Shown here one piece after another: positions 1-7,349 of a stretch of DNA of 7,952 nucleotides (its first letter is position 1; each line of letters begins with the position of its first letter). The notes below the pieces were generated by a model. It was not told the origin of the DNA. It saw only the letters and a program-made list of their open reading frames with translations, and did no database searches. The position numbers and the translations under genes were made by a program. The DNA lies in NCBI GenBank assembly GCA_002448875.1, contig DKAS01000044.1, forward strand, positions 1 to 7,952, given 5' to 3'. The stretch comes from Proteobacteria bacterium UBA6920. Lineage in GTDB: Bacteria > Pseudomonadota > Gammaproteobacteria > SG8-11.

Positions 1-397
1 CGCCGATGCCTTTGATGACATCCGCGGCCACGTCCACTTCCAGCTTGCCCGTGGCGTAGTAATCAAGGAAAAACAAGGGCTCGGCCCCCTGAACAACGAT
101 ATCATTGACGCACATGGCTACAAGATCGATGCCGATCGTATCATGTTTGCCCATTTTCTTGGCTAATAGCAGTTTTGTCCCCACCCCATCGGTGCCCGAG
201 ACCAGCACCGGATTGCGGTAACGATCCAGTGGGATTTCGAACAGGGCGCCGAATCCGCCCAGCCCGCCCAGAACGCCCGCCCGTTGCGTGGCGCGGGCGA
301 TGGGTTTGATGCGTTCCACCAGGCGGTTGCCTGCATCGATGCTGACGCCGGCCTGCTCATAGCTTAAGGGGGGGCGAGGCGGGGATTTGTCTGTCAT
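1..397 (-). CDS. purM: Phosphoribosylformylglycinamidine cyclo-ligase (AIR synthetase), N-terminal part
   Basis: PurM closes the imidazole ring of formylglycinamidine ribonucleotide with ATP to give AIR, in cytosolic purine synthesis. The minus-strand reading from ATG at 397 gives about 132 residues before the window ends, against roughly 350 for the family, so the C-terminal two thirds are missing because of the window edge. Recognisable PurM blocks are [20 protein letters not shown] near residue 12, the ATP-loop signature [14 protein letters not shown] near residue 68, and [20 protein letters not shown] near residue 98. A GGAG (complement of 402-405) lies about 4 bases before the ATG, supporting this start. 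It is divergent from the DUF2066 gene, an arrangement I recall from other gammaproteobacteria. Family assignment is very secure. Confidence 0.96.
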   Translation of the reverse strand, partial: MTDKSPPRPPLSYEQAGVSIDAGNRLVERIKPIARATQRAGVLGGLGGFGALFEIPLDRYRNPVLVSGTDGVGTKLLLAKKMGKHDTIGIDLVAMCVNDIVVQGAEPLFFLDYYATGKLEVDVAADVIKGIG

Positions 398-411
398 ATG
401 GCTCCAAAGGC

Positions 412-441
412 TTGATACAATTTGCGAAATTTGTTTGTCTA
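412..441 (-). promoter_or_regulatory. Weak candidate promoter for purM
   Basis: On the minus strand a TAGACA (complement of 436-441) is followed after 18 bases by TATCAA (complement of 412-417), each matching four or more positions of the sigma70 elements. It would start transcription near 405, only about 8 bases before the ATG. That is short for a leader that must still carry the GGAG, so a site further upstream is also possible, for example the GATAAT on the minus strand at 556-561. Confidence 0.25.
419..431. repeat. 13-bp palindrome AATTTGCGAAATT, possible operator
   Basis: The arms AATTT and AAATT are perfect inverted complements around a GCG centre. The element lies between the two hexamers of the candidate purM promoter, a position where a repressor could block transcription. 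It does not match the E. coli PurR box beyond a loose likeness, so any regulator is unknown. Confidence 0.3.
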
Positions 442-521
442 GGGTTTTGTCTGGAGGTGGCGCAAAAACTGCTCGCCGCCTCGGGCATCCCGGGTGCGCT
501 CCCGGCGGCTTTACCACGCCT

Positions 522-554
522 GCCCGCCGACGCCGAATGCGGAAATCGGCGGGC
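522..554. repeat. Perfect 9-bp inverted repeat in the purM spacer
   Basis: GCCCGCCGA (522-530) and TCGGCGGGC (546-554) are exact inverted complements separated by 15 bases, which themselves hold CGC...GCG. No T-run follows on either strand, so it does not look like an intrinsic terminator. The right arm also belongs to a direct repeat, AATCGGCGG, at 544-552 and 566-574, spaced 22 bp start to start. It could be an RNA hairpin in a long leader or a protein site. Confidence 0.4.
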
Positions 555-690
555 TATTATCCTAGAATCGGCGGTTGGCCGCCACCGGGAGCTTTGACCA
601 TCGGGAGCGGGTAGCGACTTTCGGGCTGCATCCGGCTTCGGGTATGCTGTTTATTGACTGGTTTCCTGCACTGAGATAGGTTCTGCCGCC

Positions 691-1830
691 ATGACGAGAT
701 TGTTAAAACTAGCATTATCTTCACTGTTCCTGCTGTTTACCCTGCCGGTCGAGAGCCTGGCGGCCACCGTGTCGGGACTCTACGAAACGGAAACGCCGAT
801 TTACGGCAGCGACAAACAGGCGCGTGATGATGCCATGCGCCGGGCCCTGGTCGATGTGCTGGTGCGTGTCTCCGGCAATCGCGATGTGTCGCTGGCCCCG
901 GGAATACCTGCGGCCCTGAAGAATCCGGCGGGTTTCGCCCAGCAGTTCCGCTATCAGAAACCGTCCCCCGAGACGCTGCGTTTCCTCGATCCCCGCCCGT
1001 CACAGATGCTGTGGGTGAGTTTCGACAGCGCCGCTGTCAATCGTACCCTGCAAAATAACGGTCTGCCCATCTGGGGGCAATCACGACCCAGCCTGCTGGT
1101 CTGGCTGCTGGTGGAGGATGGCGGCGAACGCCGCTTCGTCGATGCCCAGTCTCCCAGCCCCTTGCGCGATCAGATCGAGTACGCCGGCAATCGTCGCGGC
1201 GTGCCGCTGGTGCTGCCCTTGCTGGACAGCCGCGAGCGGGGGCAGGTGAAGGTGCAGGACGTATGGGCCGGCTTTCTCGATGAACTGCAAACGGCTTCCA
1301 AACGCTACAGCGCCGAAGCGATCCTGGTCGGCCGGGTGTCCGCGTTGACAGCCGGTGCCTGGCATGGCCGCTGGAGCCTGTTGCACAGCGATCAACCGCC
1401 GGTGGTCTGGGAAAACGACAGTGGACAGGTCAATGCGCTGCTGGCCGACGCCATGGACGCGGGCAGCGATGCCCTGGCGCGCCGCTATGCGCAATTCATC
1501 GAGCAGGGCAGCGAAGATGCGCTGCTGTTGCGGGTCAGCGAACTTAAAACTCTGCAGGACTACGCCAGGGTGCAGCAGTATCTGACCTCGCTGGCGCCGG
1601 TGAGCGAGTTGCTGCCGGTGCAGGTGCGCAACGGCCAGATGGTGTTTCGCCTGCGTTACAAGGGCAGCCGCGACGGTCTGACGCGGGCGATACAGCTGGG
1701 GCGAGTGCTGCAGCCCATGGAGATTCCGCCCGCGCCGCCCGTGGTCGCCACCGCCGAGCAATCACTGCAGCCACAACCGGCGCCCACGGATCAGGAAACG
1801 GTGCAGCTGGCGTATCGATTGATGCCATGA
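691..1830 (+). CDS. DUF2066 family exported protein
   Basis: The 379-residue product starts with a clear signal peptide: basic MTRLLK, a hydrophobic stretch of leucines and serines, then a cleavage-like SLA-A around residues 23-25, so it should leave the cytoplasm. The mature start, with an alternating pattern (VSGLYETETPI) followed by a charged helix (KQARDDAMRRALVDVLVRVSG), is what I know as the beginning of the DUF2066 family. The function is not known. The C-terminal 45 residues are rich in proline and alanine, suggesting a flexible tail. The ATG is preceded only by a weak GATAGG about 10 bases upstream. The gene heads the rightward cluster and its TGA overlaps the next ATG (ATGA), so translation is probably coupled. 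Family call is good; role is unassigned. Confidence 0.85.
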   Translation: MTRLLKLALSSLFLLFTLPVESLAATVSGLYETETPIYGSDKQARDDAMRRALVDVLVRVSGNRDVSLAPGIPAALKNPAGFAQQFRYQKPSPETLRFLDPRPSQMLWVSFDSAAVNRTLQNNGLPIWGQSRPSLLVWLLVEDGGERRFVDAQSPSPLRDQIEYAGNRRGVPLVLPLLDSRERGQVKVQDVWAGFLDELQTASKRYSAEAILVGRVSALTAGAWHGRWSLLHSDQPPVVWENDSGQVNALLADAMDAGSDALARRYAQFIEQGSEDALLLRVSELKTLQDYARVQQYLTSLAPVSELLPVQVRNGQMVFRLRYKGSRDGLTRAIQLGRVLQPMEIPPAPPVVATAEQSLQPQPAPTDQETVQLAYRLMP

Positions 1831-2387
1831 GAGCACGCGACCTGCCGAATGTCATCAGTGTCATTCGTATCCTGTTGACATTGCCGGTGGTCTACATGCT
1901 GCTGCAGGCCCACTATTTGACCGCCTTGCTGCTGTTCGCACTGGCGGGCGTTTCCGACGGCGTGGACGGCTTTCTGGCCAAGCGTTTCGGCTGGCAGAGC
2001 CGTCTGGGATCCATTCTCGATCCGCTGGCCGACAAGCTGCTGCTGGTATCGACATTCATCACCCTGGCCTGGATGGGGCACCTGCAGTGGGAACTGGTGG
2101 CGGCCATCCTGATTCGCGACCTGGTGATCGTCAGCGGCGCCATCGCCTATCACTATCTGGTGGGGCGCTATGAGATGGCGCCCAGCTGGCTGAGCAAGAT
2201 CAATACGGTGTGTTCCCTGCTGTTGATCCTCATCGTGCTGTTCAATTCCGGTGTTTACGACGCGGGCTGGGGCCTCATCAATGGCATGAGCACCATCGTC
2301 TGGATCACCACCGTGGTCAGCGGCGCCGGCTACGTCTGGCAATGGGGGAGCAACGCGCTGCGGCAATCGAGGGCGAAAAATGACTGA
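1827..2387 (+). CDS. CDP-alcohol phosphatidyltransferase family membrane enzyme
   Basis: Enzymes of this family move a phosphatidyl group from CDP-diacylglycerol to an alcohol, releasing CMP, in the inner membrane. The 186-residue product has the family signature at residues 44-69: D44, D47-G48, A51-K52, G61, D65 and D69, including LDPLADK. The usual AR of the motif is AK here. Hydrophobic segments near 9-26, 30-42, 72-86, 90-110, 125-143 and 152-172 fit a six-helix fold. Length and LDPLADK resemble PgsA (phosphatidylglycerolphosphate synthase), but pgsA is often elsewhere on gammaproteobacterial chromosomes and a cardiolipin-synthase-like or other role is equally possible, so I give no symbol. 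It overlaps the previous gene by 4 bp and the next by 8 bp, with no clear ribosome site of its own. Confidence 0.88.
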   Translation: MRARDLPNVISVIRILLTLPVVYMLLQAHYLTALLLFALAGVSDGVDGFLAKRFGWQSRLGSILDPLADKLLLVSTFITLAWMGHLQWELVAAILIRDLVIVSGAIAYHYLVGRYEMAPSWLSKINTVCSLLLILIVLFNSGVYDAGWGLINGMSTIVWITTVVSGAGYVWQWGSNALRQSRAKND

Positions 2388-3435
2388 TACACGGCGCTGG
2401 CTGCTGATCGCCGCCACCGTACTGACGGGTGTACTGGTGTATTTGCTGGCGCCCATTCTGACGCCGTTTCTGCTGTCGGCGCTGCTGGCTTATCTGGGCG
2501 ACCCGCTGGTCGACCGGCTGGAGGCGCGCAAGGTGCGGCGATCACTGGCGGTGGTGCTGGTGTTTGTGGTGATACTCCTGGTGCTGCTGCTGATTCCGAT
2601 GGTGCTGCTGCCGCTGCTGGAACAGCAGGTGAAGACCCTGCTGATCAAGCTGCCCCTGTATATCGATACGCTGCAGCACCAGGTGCTGCCGCAGCTGAGC
2701 GAACTGCTGGGCATCGCGCCCGGCACCCTGGACCTGGACGCGCTCAAGCAGACCGTCATCGGCCAGTGGCGCCAGGCGGGGGGTATCGCCGCCGCTGTCA
2801 TGGCTTCCGCCAGCCGCTCCGGCCTGGCGCTGGTCGCCTGGCTGGCCAATGTCCTGCTGGTGCCGGTGGTCACCTTCTACCTGCTGCGCGACTGGGACAT
2901 CATGGTGGGGCGCATTCATGAAATGGTGCCGCGGCGTCTGGAAGCCGACGTGGTCCGGCTGGCGCGCCGCACCGACGAAGTGCTGGCGGCATTTCTGCGC
3001 GGCCAGTTGACCGTGATGCTGTGCCTGGGCACGGTTTATACCCTGGGGCTGTGGCTGGTGGGCGTGGATTTCGCCCTGCTCATCGGCATGGCCGCCGGGG
3101 TGGTGAGTTTCGTGCCCTACCTGGGATTCATCGTCGGTATCGTGCTGGCGTCGGTGGCAGCCTACCTGCAATTTCATGAATGGACGCCGCTGCTGGGGGT
3201 GGCCGCCGTGTTCGGCGTCGGCCAGCTGCTGGAAGGCATCGTGCTGACCCCCTGGCTGGTGGGGGACAAGATCGGCATGCATCCGGTGGCGGTGATTTTC
3301 GCCGTCCTGGCAGGTGGCCAGTTGTTCGGTTTCGTCGGCATTCTGCTGGCCTTGCCGGTGGCGGCGGTGATCATGGTGCTGCTGCGTTATGCCCACGAGC
3401 GTTACCTGGGCAGCACTCTCTATCAGCGGCAGTGA
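2380..3435 (+). CDS. perM: PerM / AI-2E transporter family permease
   Basis: The 351-residue protein is an integral membrane protein of the AI-2E transporter family (PerM, YdiK and TqsA relatives). Long hydrophobic blocks occur near residues 7-40, 56-80, 145-170, 205-225, 228-265, 270-293 and 303-335, with a soluble stretch around 85-140, the usual layout. Family marks are FLRGQ near residue 206, PYLG at 246-249 and LVGDKIGMHP around 293-302. Substrates are not established for most members; export of a small molecule or ions is known for some relatives. GAGGG (2369-2373) sits 6 bases before the ATG. The start overlaps the previous stop by 8 bp. In gammaproteobacteria perM commonly lies next to hda, as here, so the PerM branch is a better fit than TqsA. 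Confidence 0.9.
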   Translation: MTDTRRWLLIAATVLTGVLVYLLAPILTPFLLSALLAYLGDPLVDRLEARKVRRSLAVVLVFVVILLVLLLIPMVLLPLLEQQVKTLLIKLPLYIDTLQHQVLPQLSELLGIAPGTLDLDALKQTVIGQWRQAGGIAAAVMASASRSGLALVAWLANVLLVPVVTFYLLRDWDIMVGRIHEMVPRRLEADVVRLARRTDEVLAAFLRGQLTVMLCLGTVYTLGLWLVGVDFALLIGMAAGVVSFVPYLGFIVGIVLASVAAYLQFHEWTPLLGVAAVFGVGQLLEGIVLTPWLVGDKIGMHPVAVIFAVLAGGQLFGFVGILLALPVAAVIMVLLRYAHERYLGSTLYQRQ

Positions 3436-3446
3436 CGGGCAAGGGC

Positions 3447-4157
3447 ATGGCGCGGCAACTTCCCCTGCGGTTCAGCTTTGGCGAGCACGCCCGACTGGCG
3501 AATTTCGTCGTCGGCCGCAACGCGGCCTGCCTGCAGTATCTGCGGCAGCTGCCGGCCGGTGGCGGCGAGAGCATCAGCTATCTCTGGGGCGCGGCCGCCA
3601 GCGGCAAAACCCATTTGCTGCAGGCCCTGGGGCACGATGCCGATGCCGCGGGGATGGCGGTGGTTTATCTGCCTTGCGCCCAGTACCGGCACTGGCAGCC
3701 GGCGATCCTGGACGAGCTGGAGCACTATCCGCTGGTATGCCTGGACGATATCGACCGGCTGTGCGGGCAGCGACCCTGGGAGGAAGCCCTGTTTCACCTG
3801 ATCAACCGGGTGCGCGAGCGCGCCGGTCATCGCCTGCTGCTGGCGGCGCGCCCGCCGCTGCGCGTGCTGGCGCCGCAGCTGCCCGATCTGGCGTCGCGCC
3901 TGGCCTGGGGCATGGTGTTTCAGGTGCAGGAGCTGGACGAGGCGGACAAGAGCACGGCCCTGCAGCTGCGCGCCCGTAACCGCGGCTTTTCCCTGGCCGA
4001 CGACGTGATTCAATACCTGCTGCGCTACTACGCGCGCGATATGGCGTCCATGTGCGGTCTGCTGGACCGTATCGACTACGCTTCCCTGGCGGAGCAACGG
4101 CGCATCACGCTGCCTTTCGTCCGGCAGACGCTGCAGCAGTCGCCGGCCGCCCCATAA
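3447..4157 (+). CDS. hda: DnaA regulatory inactivator Hda
   Basis: Hda binds the DNA-loaded sliding clamp and stimulates hydrolysis of DnaA-bound ATP, preventing re-initiation of replication. The 236-residue product shows a clamp-binding peptide QLPLRF at residues 4-9, a Walker A loop GAAASGKT (48-55), Walker B LVCLDDID (96-103), an arginine-finger box LASRL with R151, and the sensor 2 arginine in YARDM (R197). Length matches the family (about 230-240) and it lacks the DNA-binding domain IV of DnaA. ATG at 3447 places the clamp peptide at the very N-terminus, as in known Hda, but the AAGGG before it is only one base away. An in-frame GTG at 3432 overlapping the perM stop (GTGA) would add five residues. 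It sits directly after perM, a common pairing. Confidence 0.93.
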   Translation: MARQLPLRFSFGEHARLANFVVGRNAACLQYLRQLPAGGGESISYLWGAAASGKTHLLQALGHDADAAGMAVVYLPCAQYRHWQPAILDELEHYPLVCLDDIDRLCGQRPWEEALFHLINRVRERAGHRLLLAARPPLRVLAPQLPDLASRLAWGMVFQVQELDEADKSTALQLRARNRGFSLADDVIQYLLRYYARDMASMCGLLDRIDYASLAEQRRITLPFVRQTLQQSPAAP

Positions 4158-4165
4158 GTCCACGC

Positions 4166-4170
4166 GAGGA
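4166..4170 (+). promoter_or_regulatory. Ribosome binding site fixing a TTG start
   Basis: GAGGA lies 7 bases before TTG at 4178, the first in-frame start codon after the hda stop. No ATG in this frame lies near; the next candidate (GTG near 4217) would cut off the first macro-domain strand. Confidence 0.6.
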
Positions 4171-4177
4171 TACACTT

Positions 4178-5483
<1,306 letters not shown>

Positions 5484-5831
5484 TTACACCAGTTCCAGGA
5501 CTTTCTCCGGCGGCCGTCCGACCACCGCCCGTTGCCCGCGAATGACGATAGGGCGCTGGATGACTTCCGGATGCTCGGCCATGAAGTTCACCAGCTCGTC
5601 ATTGCTGAGGTTTTCCGGTTTGATGTTCATCTTGTCAAAAATCGTTTCGCCGGTGCGCGTCAGGGCTATGGCCTTCACTTCCAGGCGCACCAGGATATCG
5701 CGCAGTTCCGACGCCGTCGGCGGGTTTTTCAGGTAGTCGATGATTTCCGGCTCGATGCCGTTGTCCCGCAACAATTGCAGTGCCTGCCGTGACTTGCTGC
5801 AGCGCGGATTGTGGTAGATCGTGATCGCCAT
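5484..5831 (-). CDS. arsC: ArsC/Spx-family arsenate reductase (glutaredoxin type)
   Basis: The 115-residue thioredoxin-fold protein begins ITIYHNPRCSKSRQAL, with the catalytic cysteine at C11. The three arginines that bind arsenate in E. coli ArsC appear conserved: R59 (ALTR), R93 (QRPIV) and R106 (GRPPE). Such enzymes reduce arsenate to arsenite with glutathione and glutaredoxin. It is shorter than plasmid ArsC (141), lacking its C-terminal tail, as many chromosomal members do. No arsB, arsR or acr3 is nearby, so a general thiol-redox role (YffB/Spx-like) cannot be excluded. ATG at 5831 is chosen because GGAGA precedes it by 6 bases and the fold starts there; the 31-residue upstream extension lacks family character. 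It leads a two-gene unit with wrbA. Confidence 0.88.
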   Translation of the reverse strand: MAITIYHNPRCSKSRQALQLLRDNGIEPEIIDYLKNPPTASELRDILVRLEVKAIALTRTGETIFDKMNIKPENLSNDELVNFMAEHPEVIQRPIVIRGQRAVVGRPPEKVLELV

Positions 5832-5894
5832 GGGATTTCTCCATTGAAGACTGACGGGGATGCGGCTCCCTGTCTCGCCTGGAATTTGAATGGA

Positions 5895-5924
5895 ATGATA
5901 AAAAATTGTTCCCGTCTTTGTCAC
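5895..5924 (-). promoter_or_regulatory. Candidate sigma70 promoter for arsC-wrbA
   Basis: On the minus strand GTGACA (complement of 5919-5924; five of six to TTGACA) is followed after 18 bases by TATCAT (complement of 5895-5900; five of six to TATAAT), with a T-rich tract just before it. Transcription would begin near 5888, giving a leader of about 57 bases before the arsC ATG. Confidence 0.5.
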
Positions 5925-6014
5925 TGTGAACGTGCCGGCGGACCGGTTGTCAGCTCAGGTTTATTCCATTCAAAGAAAGAGGTATTACGACGAACTGTGA
6001 ACTGCGTCAAATAA

Positions 6015-6020
6015 TAAAAT
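6015..6020 (+). promoter_or_regulatory. Possible -10 element for the LysM lipoprotein gene
   Basis: TAAAAT sits in the most AT-rich part of the arsC/lipoprotein spacer, about 100 bases before the ATG. No good -35 lies 16-18 bases upstream; that position holds a tandem GAACTG repeat (GAACTGTGAACTG, 5992-6004). It may use another sigma factor or an activator. The remainder of the 287-base spacer (5832-6118) shows nothing else I can name. Confidence 0.25.
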
Positions 6021-6105
6021 AGTTCTTGGTTATCCTCGTGTTAAAGACCGCGCCCGCGGGGGACGTTAACAAGGAAGACAGTCAGGAACCCCGGTTGCGG
6101 GTTGC

Positions 6106-6110
6106 GGAGG
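6106..6110 (+). promoter_or_regulatory. Ribosome binding site of the LysM lipoprotein gene
   Basis: GGAGG lies 8 bases before ATG at 6119, which is followed at once by a lipoprotein signal peptide. This rules out the in-frame start at 6026, which would put 31 polar residues before the signal peptide. Confidence 0.75.
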
Positions 6111-6118
6111 TAGTCCGT

Positions 6119-7108
6119 ATGAAATACACGTTTATCAAATCCATAGCCGTGGCCGGCACGGTGGCTGCGGTGATCGTTGCCTGCGCGGAGTATCCGGACC
6201 GGGACGGCGCGGGGCCGGCGGTGACCAGCGCCGAGTTGACTGCGGTCCACGACGAAGAGGGCGCCAATGGCGCGGTGGACCCGCAAGCGCAGGCGGCGAT
6301 GTACGATACGCAGGAAGTGGACATGGCGCTTAAGGACGCCGAAGCGGCCATCCAGCTGGCCAACGAAGCCGGCGGAACGTGGAGCAATACGGAAGAGCTG
6401 CTGCAGCAGGCCAGAGACGCCGCCGCGGCCGGCGAAATCAATACGGCGGTGGAAATGGCCATCGCGGTCGAACAATATTCCAAGATGGCGCGCAACCAGG
6501 GGCAGTTGGAGCAGGCCAATTTCATGCTGGGACGGATCAAGGCCCAGAACGCGGATCCCAGCGCCGAACTGCTGGAGAAGATCGCCGATGCGGAAAACGC
6601 CTATCTGGATGACAACGGCGGACGCGCGCTGGAAATCGTCGCCGGCTTGCTGGCGGAAACCGCGGGTGCGTCGCCGGCCGACAGCGCCCAGCTGGCCAGT
6701 CGTGCTCGCAACCGGGAGATTCTCGAGAGCAAGACGGCGGAGCAAAGCTCGCGCAAGATGATGGCCAGCAGCGAACCGGTGGCCCTGGGTGAAGATACGC
6801 GTTCCACCCAGGATAAATACCAGGTGCTGCGCGGCGACAATCTGTGGGGCATCTCCGCCAAACCGACAGTTTATTCCAATCCCTATCAATGGCCGCTGAT
6901 CTATAAGGCCAATCTGAATCAGATCAAGGATCCCGACCTGATCACTCCCGGCCAGGTGCTGGCCATAGATCGTACGGCGACGCCGGCGGACGTGGAGCGG
7001 GCGGTGCACCATGCCAAGAATCGCGGCGCCTGGACGCTGGGCGGTCTGGAAAGCAGCGATCAGGCGTATGTCGCCCGCGAAAAAGATTCCAAGGTGGCCA
7101 GTCGCTGA
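6119..7108 (+). CDS. DUF4398-like / LysM domain lipoprotein
   Basis: The 329-residue product opens with MKYTFIK, a hydrophobic core and the lipobox IVAC, so C22 should be lipidated and the protein anchored to a membrane facing the periplasm. Residue D at about +9 does not sit at +2 (C-A-E), so transport to the outer membrane is expected. Residues about 55-225 are charged, alanine-rich helices (EVDMALKDAEAAIQLANEAG and similar), like the DUF4398 region of comparable lipoproteins, with heptad-like spacing. A LysM domain at about 232-284 (DKYQVLRGDNLWGISA to GQVLAID) binds peptidoglycan, and 45 residues follow. The protein probably ties the outer membrane or a complex to the cell wall; no catalytic domain is visible. 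It appears to be a single-gene unit ending at the terminator 20 bases downstream. Confidence 0.87.
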   Translation: MKYTFIKSIAVAGTVAAVIVACAEYPDRDGAGPAVTSAELTAVHDEEGANGAVDPQAQAAMYDTQEVDMALKDAEAAIQLANEAGGTWSNTEELLQQARDAAAAGEINTAVEMAIAVEQYSKMARNQGQLEQANFMLGRIKAQNADPSAELLEKIADAENAYLDDNGGRALEIVAGLLAETAGASPADSAQLASRARNREILESKTAEQSSRKMMASSEPVALGEDTRSTQDKYQVLRGDNLWGISAKPTVYSNPYQWPLIYKANLNQIKDPDLITPGQVLAIDRTATPADVERAVHHAKNRGAWTLGGLESSDQAYVAREKDSKVASR

Positions 7109-7128
7109 TCGGCGAGTCGTTTGCAGCG

Positions 7129-7157
7129 AAAAGGGGCCTGCGGGCCCCTTTTTGTTT
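7129..7157 (+). terminator. Intrinsic terminator after the LysM lipoprotein gene
   Basis: A perfect 10-bp stem, AAAAGGGGCC (7129-7138) with GGCCCCTTTT (7143-7152), encloses a TGCG loop and runs into TTTTTGTTTTT. It stands 20 bases after the stop codon. The A-run before the stem could also let it act on leftward transcription. Confidence 0.92.
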
Positions 7158-7176
7158 TTCCGGTTCCAGTTTGCTC

Positions 7177-7182
7177 TATAAT
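7177..7182 (+). promoter_or_regulatory. -10 element (TATAAT) for the UPF0114 gene
   Basis: A perfect TATAAT lies just past the terminator. The -35 is poor: TTGTTT at 7152-7157 with 19-base spacing is the best candidate and overlaps the terminator T-tract. Transcription would start near 7189, leaving a leader of about 160 bases. Confidence 0.5.
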
Positions 7183-7227
7183 GCGGGCCTTGCCGGCGGT
7201 CCCGTCAGGGCAGGCGCATGGTGGCGC

Positions 7228-7316
7228 GGCGCCGGCACCGGGCCGGTTCGGCGGTGTGCGTGGCGCCCCGTCCGCGATCGGTCACGGGACAATGGCGCGG
7301 CCGGGAGGGTTCCCGG
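7228..7316 (+). other. GC-rich leader with stem-loops upstream of the UPF0114 gene
   Basis: Between the TATAAT and the start codon the leader can fold: GGCGCC (7228-7233) with GGCGCC (7262-7267) enclosing CACCG (7236-7240) with CGGTG (7252-7256), and a separate hairpin CCGGGA (7301-7306) with TCCCGG (7311-7316). It matches no riboswitch I recognise. The same frame as the gene is open through here from 7218, but its arginine-rich translation is not like the family. Confidence 0.35.
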
Positions 7317-7336
7317 TGGCTGATAGGTTTGAGGAG

Positions 7337-7341
7337 AAGGA
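7337..7341 (+). promoter_or_regulatory. Ribosome binding site fixing a GTG start
   Basis: AAGGA within a purine-rich stretch (7331-7345) lies 8 bases before GTG at 7350. The start gives the family-typical opening M-L-K-N-I-E-K-G-F-E. TTG at 7353 is a less likely alternative. Confidence 0.65.
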
Positions 7342-7349
7342 AGAGCGCG

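Larger units (their letters stand above)
398..690. other. Divergent intergenic spacer between purM and the DUF2066 gene
   Basis: These 293 bases carry no convincing gene; the short open frames here match nothing I recognise. The half next to purM is AT-richer and holds a small palindrome and a weak leftward promoter. The middle is GC-rich and holds several inverted repeats: CCGGG/CCCGG (490-494 with 501-505), a 9-bp stem (522-530 with 546-554) and GGCGG/CCGCC (570-574 with 579-583). The part next to the DUF2066 gene has a TATGCT (643-648) and a TTGACT (654-659), neither with a good partner element. The rightward operon must start transcription here, but the exact site cannot be fixed by eye. 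Confidence 0.7.

Noticed and set aside
387..614. Short plus-strand frames in the purM spacer
   Set aside because: They start inside or next to purM, have no ribosome site, and translate to Pro/Arg-rich sequence explained by GC-rich repeats.
1081..1761. 226-residue open frame on the minus strand inside the DUF2066 gene
   Set aside because: Gln- and His-rich low-complexity translation with no family pattern; it is the antisense shadow of a GC-rich gene.
2542..3396. 284-residue open frame on the minus strand inside perM
   Set aside because: Its His/Gln-rich composition mirrors the CTG- and GTG-rich codons of the membrane protein on the other strand; no domain and no ribosome site.
3423..4175. 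250-residue minus-strand frame across hda
   Set aside because: Hda on the plus strand has every AAA+ motif; the antisense translation has none.
5832..5924. 31-residue N-terminal extension of the ArsC-like protein
   Set aside because: The fold starts at the internal ATG (5831) with a good ribosome site, and the extension overlaps the likely promoter and leader.
5921..5929. TCACTGTGA as a CRP-type operator upstream of arsC
   Set aside because: The half-sites are too short and the spacing is wrong for the TGTGA-N6-TCACA consensus; chance is adequate.
6041..7012. 323-residue minus-strand frame under the LysM lipoprotein gene
   Set aside because: The plus-strand gene has a ribosome site, lipobox and LysM domain; the antisense frame has no recognisable feature.
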